This document shows, piece after piece, positions 1 to 9,700 of a stretch of 48,459 nt of DNA. A program made the translations under genes and the position numbers. Numbering within the stretch: position 1 is the first letter of the stretch; the number at the start of each line of letters is the position of its first letter. The DNA is taken from the NCBI GenBank assembly GCA_022180565.1, contig BQML01000026.1, positions 1-48,459 on the forward strand. Reading direction: 5' to 3'. The stretch comes from Bacteroidia bacterium. GTDB lineage: Bacteria > Bacteroidota > Ignavibacteria > UBA10030. Below the pieces are notes generated by a model, which saw only the letters and a list, made by a program, of their open reading frames with translations, ran no database searches and was not told the origin of the DNA.

Positions 1-225
1 CCAAATCTTACCCGTGAAAAGATATGGAGACCCGGCAATCAGGTAAACATCGTGCGCAGACGAACCCCAAATCCCGTTAGGAGCAATATATAGTCCAAGT
101 TCCGTTCTTGTCCATGAGTACTCTCGCGGTGTCCGCAGTTTGTTCGGGGGAATAACCGGCCCCTTGCACGCACTTACCCACAAGAGCACAACCAACACCA
201 AATCTGCAAGAAGAAGTCTTTTCAT
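1..225 (-). CDS. Lipoprotein with beta-propeller-like start (partial)
   Basis: The N-terminal 75 codons of a gene that runs off the left edge of the window. It starts at ATG 225 and the frame is open to position 1. Residues 1-20 form a lipoprotein signal: MKR, a run of Leu and Val, then the lipobox VSAC with Cys20. The segment GIWGSSAHDVYLIAG at about residues 51-65 resembles the WGSS..DVY blades of repeat-containing surface beta-propeller proteins. It follows the CHAP protein on the same strand after a gap of 58 bases and may be co-transcribed with it. The function is not known; a membrane-anchored surface protein is inferred. Confidence 0.6.
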   Translation of the reverse strand, partial: MKRLLLADLVLVVLLWVSACKGPVIPPNKLRTPREYSWTRTELGLYIAPNGIWGSSAHDVYLIAGSPYLFTGKIW

Positions 226-283
226 CTTCTGTTCACCAGCGGGACGGGTAGTCAACATCTGCCCGCCCCGCTGTGACTCCGTT

Positions 284-2040
284 CTATTTCATGAAAATAA
301 GTTTCTTCGTCATGACGACAGGAACTCCGCCCGATGCAGGTACGGCCTTCAACCGAACGACATACGTCCCGCTTGCAAGATCACCCGCGGCATTCCATGA
401 TACGCTGTGGTTTCCCGCTGTCATCCTGCCGGAAAGCAACCTCTCGACAACCCTCCCCTGAAGATCGTACACCTCCATCTCGACTTCAGATTCTTCCGCC
501 AACGTAACGGTCACGAGAGTAGAAGGGTTGAATGGGTTTGGGTGGATTGACACTGAATTCGTGTGGCCTTGGGGCTCGATCAATTCAGCCGTCTCAGCTT
601 TGGGAGCCCCCTGGATCCCCTTCCCGCCTCCTCCTCCGCCCCCGCCACCGCCTTCCCCGTCAGTGCCGAAGACGGAAAACCAGAACGGCGGCGAATACAC
701 ATCACGGACTCCGGGGACCACATATCGAGACCTGACATCATATTCGATAACATATTGTGTATACCCCTCGCTTGCAAAGAATTCCCAGTCGGTATATGAG
801 GTGGCTGTCGAAGGAAGCGTGGCTATCACCATCGGACCATGAAGCTGGTTGACCTTCCGCCAAACCTGGTATCCCGTTACGTAAGGACTCGGGTGCTGAT
901 CCCAGCAAATCTTGATGTTGTTATTGGCTCCGGTGGTCGTGACGTAAATATTGCCGGGCTCAAGAACATACTGGAATTGATAGTTGGCTGTGTATGTCCC
1001 CTGCACGGACGGATGCAGGCTCGTGCTTGTGGACCCCGTTGACCAATTCTGGAATTGGTATTGGACGCGGTTGGCAAGCAATTGTGGGTAAGCCTCCGCG
1101 GTGGCTCCCAAAGGGAACTGATCGGTCGGCGAACGCCTGTCAACGCCGTTCACCTTGATGATGCTCCCAATCGGGACCCCGTCAGAGGAGTTCTGAAAAA
1201 CCACGACGGGACCGGAGTAGCCAGTTATGAACTTTGCCTCATATGTGGCAGACTGGGTAACTATGTCTTGCATCGTATCTGTCGAAGTGAAATGAGCACG
1301 ATTCTTCCACCATCCTTCTTGGGAGTTGAATGTCCACGTTGTGCCATTGACTGTCTGCGGCGACTTGGCCCTTGCTCGAACAACTTCATTAACGCGAAAT
1401 TTGTCTGTGAACGGCGAAACAAAATTCAGGTACGTTCCGGCAGTTGTCCTTCCTACCTCAATTTGTCCGCCGCTGAAGCTGTTCTGAACTGTGATTGTGT
1501 AAGGAAGTGCCTCTTTCCTAACCTTGTAATGTCCTTTCACCACGTCATTGGGCCGCCAGGATTTCAACTGCGCAAGTGTGCTTGTGACCACACCTCCACC
1601 CTCCGAAAGGACCTGTTCCAGTATGACTTGCGAGTCACTGGTGATCGGGTCATCGTCCCTCCAGGTCGCATTAGGCGCCTTGCTGAGAAACCCGTCAGGG
1701 GTGTTGGAGATTTGAATGTCAGCGACGTACGCCGCATGACCGTTGCTCGCGTTCAAATCCTCCACCCTCACGTTTGCCGGGCCCATGATGATAATGTCCC
1801 CAACGTTGAAATTGGTTCCGGCACTGAATGTGAAGAAATTTGAATGAGAATGGATATTGGTTGGAACAGGATAAACCGCCAGCGCCTCCTGACTACTGCA
1901 TCCCCATGCCCTCGCCATCGCATATCCGAAGCAAATGGATGGACTGGTCTGGTGTGGAAACGGCAGAGAACACTGAGCTAGTACTTCCCCCCCCCCCCCG
2001 CGAATGCGAGGAGAGTGAGGATCATGAAAGAGCGTTTCAT
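284..2040 (-). CDS. Secreted CHAP-domain protein with C-terminal sorting domain; frame broken in poly-G tract
   Basis: A multi-domain exported protein. I choose ATG 2040 because GGGAGG lies 6 bases upstream and the next codons give a signal peptide (MKRSF, hydrophobic stretch, poly-Gly, VLAQC). With 13 G at 1987-1999 this frame ends at TAG 1978-1980; 11 or 14 G would join it to the long downstream frame. That frame is open further upstream to an ATG at 2092, but that start gives no signal peptide. After the signal comes a CHAP-like amidase/peptidase domain with Cys (codon 1931-1933, motif SICFGYA) and His (1736-1738, motif NGHAAYV). Then follow beta-rich repeats, a fibronectin-III-like segment (about 670-1000), a poly-Gly linker near 625-660, and a sorting domain of NPFNPST type (about 287-520). 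A peptidoglycan or peptide amidase exported by a type IX-like route is inferred. Confidence 0.72.
1987..1999. repeat. Homopolymer of 13 G (minus strand) in signal-peptide codons
   Basis: Thirteen C on the plus strand, read as G13 in the minus-strand gene. It lies between the start codon at 2040 and the signal-peptide cleavage region. It encodes four Gly in either frame, but only 11 or 14 G keep the SD-preceded start in frame with the CHAP protein. Tracts of this kind slip during replication and act as on/off switches in contingency loci of other bacteria. A sequencing or assembly indel is the main alternative. Confidence 0.9.
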
Positions 2041-2100
2041 GACGCACCTCCCGAATTGTGGATGAATGAATTAGAAGGGGATTCTCCCCCAATCGTTGCG

Positions 2101-2129
2101 AATATTGGAAAATGGCGACTTAATGTCAA
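2101..2129 (-). promoter_or_regulatory. Promoter of the CHAP gene
   Basis: On the minus strand: TTGACA (2129-2124), 17 bp spacer, AATATT (2106-2101). The predicted start near 2094 lies only about two bases from the alternative ATG at 2092, which favours ATG 2040 as the real start. The leader would begin with a small hairpin, GGGGA-TTC-TCCCC on the plus strand (2077-2089). Confidence 0.6.
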
Positions 2130-2253
2130 GCCAACGAGAGGTCGGCCTTGACTCTCGGATTTGCCACTTTCCGTTTTTGCATGTTTCTTTGTAGTCCAAA
2201 CCTTTTCCGTCTTGGCGGCATCGTAAAGAGGCAGAAGGGGGACAATAAGACGG

Positions 2254-2820
2254 ATGCTTGCACAACGCTACACGGAGGCATGGTTGGAGCGCCCAGAACC
2301 GTTTATCCCCGACGTCGTTCGGCTTGCCCAGGAAGGCGACGTTGCCGCATTTGAGCGGGTGTACCGGGAGCACGAGGGACGCGTGTACGCCCTGTGTCTG
2401 CGACTTGCGTCCGACCGATCGAGAGCCGAAGAGCTCATGCAGGATGTATTTGTGAAAGTCTGGGAGACCATCGATACCTTCCGCGGCGAAAGCGCATTTT
2501 CGTCCTGGCTCCACCGCGTGGCGGTTAATGTGGCCCTGACAAGTTTCCGCTCCGAACGGCGGTACCGTCAGCGTGTGGAGGGTGTCGAAGACCCTGAACT
2601 GCATGATCGAGGATCGGGATTGCCGACCACGGGCGAGTCTCTTGATCTTGAAAAAGCCATCAGCCGTTTGCCGCAGCAGGCCCGGATCATTTTTGTTTTA
2701 CATGATGTTGAAGGATATCGTCACGAGGAGATTGCGTCCCGCCTTGGGGTCACCGTCGGAACGACGAAGGCCCAGCTTCACCGCGCGCGCAGACTCCTTC
2801 GGGAGGTGTTACAACGATGA
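2254..2820 (+). CDS. ECF-family RNA polymerase sigma factor
   Basis: A 188-residue group-4 sigma factor that directs RNA polymerase to a stress or envelope regulon. Region 2 spans about residues 25-92, with the typical RVYALCLRL and AEELMQDVFVKVW segments and the FSSWLHRVAVN stretch. Region 4 spans about 130-185, with LPQQARIIFVLHDVEGY followed by the helix-turn-helix IASRLGVTVGTTKAQLHRAR. It overlaps the anti-sigma gene by four bases (ATGA), so the two are translationally coupled and probably form a pair. ATG 2254 is chosen because region 2 needs nearly all of the length. I found no clear promoter upstream. The targets are unknown; the downstream YceI and RND genes are candidates by position only. 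Confidence 0.93.
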   Translation: MLAQRYTEAWLERPEPFIPDVVRLAQEGDVAAFERVYREHEGRVYALCLRLASDRSRAEELMQDVFVKVWETIDTFRGESAFSSWLHRVAVNVALTSFRSERRYRQRVEGVEDPELHDRGSGLPTTGESLDLEKAISRLPQQARIIFVLHDVEGYRHEEIASRLGVTVGTTKAQLHRARRLLREVLQR

Positions 2821-3944
2821 CAGACCACAGGACTCATCAGATCGATGATTATTTCGACGGAGCGCTGTCGAATGCCGACAGGACAGCAATCGACAATCAT
2901 CTGCGTCTCTGCAAAGCGTGCAGGACGGAGTTTGACCGGATGAAACATTTGCGCGAACAGATCTCGGTCCTTCCCCGGTCGATCAAACCCGAACGGGATC
3001 TCTGGCCCGATGTAAAGAAGCGCATCACGACACGAACCGTCATCCCCCTTTCTTCTGAATCCCGGCGCGAGCCTCTTCGTTTGCCCAGGACGGGTCTTTC
3101 CCGCTCCCTCCGCACCGTGGCCGCCATTGCGGCAACGCTGGCGATCACTGCGGTCGGCGTGTGGTGGTATCTGCAGGATCCGGAAACCGGTTGGAATCTC
3201 GCCGTGCGGGAGGGGACCGCGTGGCTCGGATCGAGGATGATCTCCGGCGAAACGCGCATTTCTGTGGGAGAGACATTGAGAACGGGGAATGCGAGTACGG
3301 CGCTGATCGAGGTCGGACTGATCGGCCATGTCGACGTCGAGGCCAATACCATCATTCGCCTCGTGCGGGCGTCGCTGACAGACCACCGGTTCGCCCTTGA
3401 AAAAGGAACAATCGCCGCGCGGATCTCCGCCCCTCCACGGCTGTTTTTCGTCGAGACCCCGTCGGCCCTCGCAGTCGATCTCGGCTGTGCGTACACGCTC
3501 TCCGTCGATGATTCCGGCAAGGGCCTTCTGCGTGTAAGCTCAGGCTGGGTGGCGCTGGAGTACGATGGACGTTCGTCGGTCGTGCCTGCAGGGGCTGAAT
3601 GCCGAACAAGACCCGGATTCGGGCCCGGAACACCGTACCAGAGTGACGCCTCTGCACGGCTCATCGAAGGGCTGGAGCGCCTTGACTTCGGTGGAGCCAC
3701 CGACGCGCTGGCGGTTGTGCTTGCCGAGGCGAGAAACATGGATTCCATCACACTCTGGCATCTGTTCCTCCGTTCCCGGGGAACGGATCGTGAGAGAATC
3801 TATGACCGTCTTGCCTCGCTCGTGAAGCCTCCGCCCGGCGTAACGCGCGAGGGAATGCTGGCCGGCGACCGGAAAATGACCGAACGGTGGCAGGATCACC
3901 TGAACCTTGGCATGGATTCCTGGTGGAGATCCGTGATCCTGTGA
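2817..3944 (+). CDS. Membrane anti-sigma factor with zinc finger and FecR-like domain
   Basis: A 375-residue regulator that should hold the preceding sigma factor inactive at the inner membrane. The N-terminus carries the zinc-binding anti-sigma motif His28-x3-Cys32-x2-Cys35. One membrane helix lies at about residues 100-119 (TVAAIAATLAITAVGVWWYL). The periplasmic part begins with a FecR-like domain (about 125-255, GTAWLGS and ISVGETLRTG motifs, then valine-rich beta strands). The last 110 residues are helical and unassigned. Start ATG 2817 overlaps the sigma stop codon, and its own stop overlaps the next start. FecR domains normally receive an envelope signal; the signal here is unknown. Confidence 0.88.
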   Translation: MTDHRTHQIDDYFDGALSNADRTAIDNHLRLCKACRTEFDRMKHLREQISVLPRSIKPERDLWPDVKKRITTRTVIPLSSESRREPLRLPRTGLSRSLRTVAAIAATLAITAVGVWWYLQDPETGWNLAVREGTAWLGSRMISGETRISVGETLRTGNASTALIEVGLIGHVDVEANTIIRLVRASLTDHRFALEKGTIAARISAPPRLFFVETPSALAVDLGCAYTLSVDDSGKGLLRVSSGWVALEYDGRSSVVPAGAECRTRPGFGPGTPYQSDASARLIEGLERLDFGGATDALAVVLAEARNMDSITLWHLFLRSRGTDRERIYDRLASLVKPPPGVTREGMLAGDRKMTERWQDHLNLGMDSWWRSVIL

Positions 3945-4237
3945 TGACCTTCGATCAGTTCAGCGCATCGCTTTCTGAACCCGCTCCCCCCGAGGGCCTC
4001 TCCCCCGCTCTTCTCGGTCTGTGGCTTGCCGGCAAGGGCGATTGGGATCGGGCACACAGAACCGTGCAGGATGATTCCAGCACCGAAGCCGCATGGGTTC
4101 ACGCCCATTTGCATAAACAGGAGGGCGATTTGTCCAATGCGCTCTACTGGTATGCGCGCTCCCCCGTGAACACGGCCGATCTCAGCCTTGAGGAAGAATG
4201 GGAACGCATTGCACGCGCTCTTCTCGCCAAGTCTTGA
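3944..4237 (+). CDS. Small conserved hypothetical protein coupled to the sigma/anti-sigma pair
   Basis: A 97-residue soluble protein. The start ATG 3944 shares its first base with the anti-sigma stop (TGATG), so translation is coupled; an upstream in-frame start would lie inside the anti-sigma gene. Conserved-looking blocks are GLSPALLGLWLAGKGDWDRAH (written here as two pieces, GLSPALLGLW and KGDWDRAH), WVHAHLHKQEGD and NALYWYARS. These look like one tetratricopeptide-like helical hairpin unit. There is no signal peptide or membrane segment. I recall similar short proteins in many phyla but no proven function. Its position suggests a role with the sigma/anti-sigma module, which is inference. 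Confidence 0.75.
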   Translation: MTFDQFSASLSEPAPPEGLSPALLGLWLAGKGDWDRAHRTVQDDSSTEAAWVHAHLHKQEGDLSNALYWYARSPVNTADLSLEEEWERIARALLAKS

Positions 4238-4366
4238 TCTGGTGAGTTTCCTCACTGGCCCAGCTCTATCACACCCGCATCCCAGTATTCATCTTCCATT
4301 CCCACCACCTTCCAACCCTTTGACCTTCTGCGGCATCCTACAACGGAACAACCACAGGAGGCTTTC

Positions 4367-4957
4367 ATGCTTTGCCGCATTTCTACTCTCTTCCTTTTCA
4401 CCCTGCTCGTGCTCCGGCAAGGTACTTCCCAGCCCCTTCACTTCGACGTGAGGAAGGACGACAGCCACGTAGGGTTTTCGATCTTCAAGTGGGGCATTAT
4501 CAAGGAAGAAGGACGCTTTCGGGATTTTTCCGGAAGCATCCTCTACGACCCGGAGAATCCTTCTCACCTCGAGGTCGAGTTCACGGTCCAGACGCGAAGC
4601 ATCGACAGCCGCAACGAGAGCCGCGATCGTGCCCTGCGATCCGAGGATTTCTTCCATGTTTCGCGCTATCCGACCATGACCTTCAAAAGCCGGCGCGCGT
4701 GGGCTTCGGCGGCAACACGACTGATGATCGAAGGCGACCTCACGATCAAAGGTGTGACAAAGACGATCACCGTACCGGTGAAACTCCTCGGTCTGACAAA
4801 CACCGGAAACGAACTGGGGACGCTGATCGGGTTTGAAGCCGATTTCTCCATCAATCGTGATGATTTCAACGTGGGCGAAGGATGGAGTATCATCGGACGT
4901 GAAGCGACGATACACCTGCTCGTTGGCGCAGGGGCAAAAACCATCGTGTCTCGTTGA
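4367..4957 (+). CDS. YceI-family periplasmic protein
   Basis: A 196-residue exported protein of the YceI family, lipocalin-like beta-barrels that bind isoprenoid-type lipids in the periplasm. Residues 1-21 are a signal peptide ending near TSQ. The body shows the family pattern: DDSHVGFSIFKWG, then DFSGSILYDPE, TRSIDSRNESRD, FFHVSRYPTMTFKS, GDLTIKGVTKTITVPV and FSINRDDFNVG. AGGAGG lies shortly before ATG 4367. The intradiol-dioxygenase-like gene follows after 11 bases. The gap of 129 bases before it shows no promoter of the type seen elsewhere in the window, so transcription from the sigma operon is likely. The ligand is unknown. Confidence 0.93.
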   Translation: MLCRISTLFLFTLLVLRQGTSQPLHFDVRKDDSHVGFSIFKWGIIKEEGRFRDFSGSILYDPENPSHLEVEFTVQTRSIDSRNESRDRALRSEDFFHVSRYPTMTFKSRRAWASAATRLMIEGDLTIKGVTKTITVPVKLLGLTNTGNELGTLIGFEADFSINRDDFNVGEGWSIIGREATIHLLVGAGAKTIVSR

Positions 4958-4968
4958 TCGGAGGCCTC

Positions 4969-5526
4969 ATGAAGACCATCATTCTTTCAGCCGTCCTTCT
5001 GCTCTCGTTCTCCCCGCCCCAGGACCCCGCACCCTATCCTCCTCCGCCGCCGGACGTCTCTCCCGTGGCCAGGATTACACAGAATGAAGAACCCGGTACT
5101 CCGCTGACGATCACCGGCACCGTCTATCGTTCTGATCGGAAGACTCCGTACGGGGGTCTCGTGTTGTTCATCTACCAGACCGATGCCCGCGGCGTGTATA
5201 ACAAGACCGATGGGAGCTACCTGCGGCCGCGACTGCACGGATGGATCAAAACTGATGGAAGTGGAAAGTACAAACTTCGTACGATTAAGCCCGGGCCGTA
5301 TCCGGGGGGGAACCAGCCCGCGCACATTCATATCACGTTCAAACCTTCAGGCGGACGCCCGCGGTGGCTGGAGGATTTTCTCTTCTCGGACGACCCAAAC
5401 CTCACTGCATCCCAACGCGCCCTCCCCAGGACGCTCGGTACGTTTTCCCCTGTCCTCGTTCTGTCAAGGGAAGCCGACGGCATGCTCGTCGGAAGGCGGG
5501 ATATTGTCGTGGCAGATGAACCCTGA
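4969..5526 (+). CDS. Exported intradiol ring-cleavage dioxygenase-like protein
   Basis: A 185-residue protein with a signal peptide (MKTIILSAVLLLSFS) and a proline-rich linker, then one domain like the catalytic beta-sandwich of protocatechuate/catechol dioxygenases. The probable non-haem iron ligands are kept: a Tyr in the GVYNKTDGSYLRPR region, Tyr in GPYPGG, and two His in PAHIHITF. The G-W-x-x-T-D-G-S-G-K-Y core is also typical. Catabolic enzymes of the family are cytoplasmic and longer; exported short forms are common in Bacteroidota-like genomes and their substrates are mostly unknown. ATG 4969 is chosen over the TTG at 4954 because GGAGG lies just upstream and the signal peptide starts there. 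Confidence 0.85.
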   Translation: MKTIILSAVLLLSFSPPQDPAPYPPPPPDVSPVARITQNEEPGTPLTITGTVYRSDRKTPYGGLVLFIYQTDARGVYNKTDGSYLRPRLHGWIKTDGSGKYKLRTIKPGPYPGGNQPAHIHITFKPSGGRPRWLEDFLFSDDPNLTASQRALPRTLGTFSPVLVLSREADGMLVGRRDIVVADEP

Positions 5527-5554
5527 CGCTTTCTGCTGAGGCGGAACATTCCTT

Positions 5555-5621
5555 GGCGTTTGGCTGTTTGCAGTACATCGGATTTTTGCGCACCTTGCCT
5601 CACTGAGGCCAACCAAACGCC
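5555..5621. repeat. Long-range inverted repeat before the RND adaptor gene
   Basis: Arms GGCGTTTGG (5555-5563) and CCAAACGCC (5613-5621), 9 bp with no mismatch, separated by 49 bases. They occupy most of the 114-base gap before the efflux adaptor start at 5641. A leader hairpin or a split operator is possible; chance cannot be excluded. Confidence 0.45.
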
Positions 5622-5640
5622 GGATTCTGTTCTGAAACCG

Positions 5641-6717
5641 ATGACCACAAGAACTCGCAACATCCTCTACGGAGGGACGGGGCTTATCGTTCTCTTTTTG
5701 ATTGTCAGCCCAAAGCTTTCGATCTTCAGCGGCCAGGATGCACCTTCACCCTCCTCGGCATCCACCCTGGATTTGCGGCTGCCCGTTTCTGTCCGGGTTG
5801 TCCAGCCCGAACGCGTGGAAGAAAAAATTCGTTCCACGGGCACAGTCCTGGCGAATGAGGAGGTGGCCCTCCGGAGCGAGATTGCCGGCATCATCCGGCA
5901 GATTCATTTCAAGGAGGGAGGTCGCGTGCGGAAGGGGGATCTGCTTGTTAAGATCGACGATGCGGAACTGCGCGCGCAACTCCGGAAGCTTGAATCCCAG
6001 GAACGGCTTGCGAAGGAGATCGAGACCCGGCGACGGACGCTATATGAAGGCAAGCTCATCAGTGCGGAGGAATATGACCGCGCCCAACTTGAGCTGGCTT
6101 CCATCACGGCCGACATCGCACTGACCAGGGCCCGGATTGAAAAAACCGAGATCCGTGCGCCGTTCGATGGAATGATCGGATTGCGGTACGTCAGTGAAGG
6201 CAGTTATGTGACGTCCACCACCCACATCGCCACACTTCAGAATCTCTCCTCGGTGAAGATCGATTTTTCGATTCCCGAACGCTATGTCAACCAGGTCCGA
6301 ACAGGCCAGAAAATCCAATTTCGTGTGACCGGCGTGCAGGGGATTTCCTCCGGGGAGATTTATGCCGTGGAACCAAAGATCGATCCGACGACGCGGACCG
6401 TGCTTCTTCGCGCCTTGAGTACCAATGGGGACGGCACGCTTCTTCCGGGCGCGTTTGCGGAGATCGACCTCGTCCTTCGCCGGATCGACGATGCACTCAT
6501 GGTTCCGACAGAAGCACTGGTACCTCAGCTCAACAGTCAGATGGTGTTCTGCATTCAAAACGGTGAAGCACAGCCGCGTACCGTTGCAACGGGAATCCGT
6601 ACGGAACGCCTGATTCAGATCACTTCCGGTCTCCAACCCGGGGATTCGGTCATCACCTCGGGGATCCTCCAACTTCGGCCCGGCACGCCCGTCCGTCCCA
6701 CCCAGGAGGCAAGTTGA
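5641..6717 (+). CDS. RND efflux periplasmic adaptor (membrane fusion protein)
   Basis: A 358-residue adaptor of the HlyD/AcrA/MdtA family, linking the inner-membrane RND permease to an outer-membrane channel. It starts with a membrane anchor (ILYGGTGLIVLFLIVSP). Then come the barrel-sandwich half (GTVLANEEVALRSEIAGII, KEGGRVRKGDLLVKID), a short alpha-hairpin rich in Glu, Arg and Leu, the second lipoyl half (TEIRAPFDGMIGLRYVSEGS), a beta-barrel domain and a membrane-proximal domain. ATG 5641 is used; upstream in-frame codons give no signal. The permease gene begins two bases after the stop. No outer-membrane TolC-like gene is present nearby. The substrate is unknown. Confidence 0.93.
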   Translation: MTTRTRNILYGGTGLIVLFLIVSPKLSIFSGQDAPSPSSASTLDLRLPVSVRVVQPERVEEKIRSTGTVLANEEVALRSEIAGIIRQIHFKEGGRVRKGDLLVKIDDAELRAQLRKLESQERLAKEIETRRRTLYEGKLISAEEYDRAQLELASITADIALTRARIEKTEIRAPFDGMIGLRYVSEGSYVTSTTHIATLQNLSSVKIDFSIPERYVNQVRTGQKIQFRVTGVQGISSGEIYAVEPKIDPTTRTVLLRALSTNGDGTLLPGAFAEIDLVLRRIDDALMVPTEALVPQLNSQMVFCIQNGEAQPRTVATGIRTERLIQITSGLQPGDSVITSGILQLRPGTPVRPTQEAS

Positions 6718-6718
6718 G

Positions 6719-9700
6719 ATGAGCCTCTCAGCCGTCTCCATACGCCGTCCGGTTCTTGCGATCGTCCTGTCGATCACGATCGTTCTCTTCGGCGTGATCG
6801 GCTTCACCTTCCTGGGCGTCCGCGAGTATCCCAGCGTCGATCCGCCGATCGTGACGGTCAATGCAAATTACACAGGGGCCAATGCCGAGGTGATGGAATC
6901 ACAGATCACCGAACCGCTGGAGGAAGCCATCAGCGGCATCGAAGGCATTCGTACGCTGAAATCGACGAGCACCGAGGGAAGGAGCATCATCACCGTCGAA
7001 TTTGAGCTGGGCATCGACATGGAAACCGCCGCGAACGACGTACGCGACAAGGTGTCACGCGCCCTCAGACTTTTGCCCCCGGATGCCGACAATCCCGTCG
7101 TGCTCAAGGCCGACGCCGACGCAATCCCGATTGTGTTTCTGAACGTCAAGAGCGATAAACGCGACCTCCTCCAGCTCACCGACATTGCTCAGAACGTGTT
7201 CAAGGAGCGCGTACAGACGATTCCGGGCGTCAGCGAAGTGCAGATCTGGGGATCCAAGATCTACGCCATGCGGCTCTGGATGGACCCTGCCAAACTGGCC
7301 GCCTATCGATTGTCTCCTCTCGATGTACGCAATGCGCTTCTGCGCGAGAACATCGAACTGCCTTCCGGCCGGATCGAAGGCATGACAACGGAGTTGACGG
7401 TACGCACGATGAGCCGCCTGCGGACCGTCGATGACTTTAATGACCTCATCATCCGGGAAGCGGACGGCCGGGTCATCCGCTTCCGTGACATCGGCAGGGC
7501 CGAGCTCGGACCGGAGAACCTTCGGACGATTCTGAAGCGCGACGGCATCCCGATGGTCGGCGTTGTGCTGGTTCCGCGTTCGGGCGCCAACTATATTGCG
7601 ATTGTCAATGAATTCAACCGGAGGGTGGAAGAGATCAAACGGGAACTACCCGAAGACATCGAGCTGGGCCTGGGATTCGACACATCAAAGTATATCCGGG
7701 AATCGATCACTGAAGTCGCCCAGACCGTCGGCCTCGCGTTTCTGCTCGTGTTTTTGGTCATTTACTTCTTCCTGCGCGACCTTCGCACCACAATCATTCC
7801 GATGGTCTCAGTCCCGGTTTCGCTGATCGGCTCGTTCTTTATCATGTATCTCGCGGATTTTTCGATCAATGTCTTGACTCTTCTCGGCATCGTGCTTGCC
7901 ATCGGTCTCGTGGTGGACGATGCCATCGTCATGCTCGAAAACATCTTTGCGAAAATTGAGGGCGGGATGCCGCCCCGGGAAGCCGGCGTACGTGGATCAG
8001 CCGAGGTGTATTTTGCCGTCATTTCCACCACCGTTGCCCTCGCCGCAGTGTTCATGCCCGTCATCTTCCTCCAGGGCCTCACAGGCCGGCTGTTCAGGGA
8101 ATTTGGAATCGTGCTCGCCGGCTCGGTGGTGATTTCATCGTTTGTGGCCTTGTCTCTGACACCCATGATGTCGACACGCCTCCTGCGTGCCCACGCCAAA
8201 CATAGTCCGTTTTACGTTCGTACCGAGCCGTTCTTCCGGCGACTCACCGGCGCCTACCGGTCCTCGCTTGAGGCTTTCATGGCCAAACGAAAGCTGGCAT
8301 TCCTCATTCTGGGCCTCTCGATGTTCGCCATCGTGGGCTTCGGCGTCCTGCTTCCTTCGGAACTTGCGCCCCTGGAAGATCGGAGCGGCGTACGGGTCAT
8401 TGCAACCGGTCCTGAAGGAGCCACGTTCGAGTACATGGAATCCTACATGTCGAGGCTGATCGAGGAAGTTAAAAGCTCCGTTCCCGAACGAGAGGCGATC
8501 ATTTCGGTCACTTCACCCGGATTCGGCGCCGGCGCCGTGAATTCGGGCTTCATGTTCGTGATTCTCAAAGACCCCGATCAACGCGATCGATCACAGCAGA
8601 AGATCGCAAGCCAGCTCTCGGACATCACGCGCGGACTGACGGGAGCGCGCGCATTTGTCACGCAGGATCAGTCGATCGGCACGCGGAGTTTCGGCCTTCC
8701 CGTCCAGTTCGTTCTCCAGGCGCCCAATTTTGAGAAACTCCGCGAAACACTACCCCGGTTCATGGCCGAGGCGCAACAGAACCCCGTGTTCCAGTTTGTC
8801 GATGTCAACCTGAAGTTCAACAAGCCTGAATTGAGGGTGGAAATCAACCGCGACCGTGCCCGCACCCTTGGCGTGGCCGCGGCGGACATCGCACAGACGC
8901 TCCAACTGGCGTTCAGCGGCCAGCGGTTCGACTTTTTCATCATGAACGGCAAGCAATACCAGGTCATCGGACAGGTGGATCGCGAGAACCGCAGCAAACC
9001 GCTTGACCTCAAATCGATTTATGTGCGCAACTCCCGCGGGGAGTTGGTTCAGCTGGACAACCTCGTCACTCTGCGTGAAGAGAGCAGTCCTCCCTCGCTG
9101 TACCGATTCAATCGGTACGTCTCCGCCACCGTCTCCGCAGGCCTCGCCGACGGCTACACGCTCGGCGACGGGATTGAAGCCATGCGTGACATCGCCCATC
9201 GGGTACTCGACGAGACCTTCAGCACAGCGCTGGATGGTCCGTCGAAGGATTACGAGGAAAGCTCCTCGAGCCTTGCCTTTGCCTTCATCCTCGCTCTCAT
9301 CCTGATCTACCTCGTTCTCGCAGCCCAGTTCGAAAGCTTCCGCGACCCGTTTGTCATCATGCTCACCGTCCCCATGGCGCTGGCGGGGGCCCTGTTTTCA
9401 TTGTGGTACTTCAATCAGACGATCAACATCTTCAGCCAGATTGGGCAGATCATGCTGATAGGTCTCGTCACCAAGAACGGCATCCTCATCGTTGAGTTCG
9501 CCAATCAGCGGAAAGCCCAGGGGCTGTCGATCCTCGAGGCGATTCAGGATGCCGCCGTCGCGCGATTTCGTCCGATTCTCATGACCAGCCTCTCGACCAT
9601 TCTCGGCACCCTCCCGATCGCCCTCGCCCTCGGGGCAGGCTCTGAGAGTCGCGTTTCGATGGGCATTGCTGTCATTGGAGGGTTGATCGTTGCAACCGTC

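Noticed and set aside
625-660. Glycine-rich stretch as a simple-sequence switch
   Set aside because: It uses mixed GGA, GGC and GGG codons and works as a linker before the sorting domain; it is not a homopolymer.
2161-2253. An ECF-type autoregulated promoter before the first sigma gene
   Set aside because: No pair of elements with the usual spacing could be found; AACC and CGTA are too far apart.
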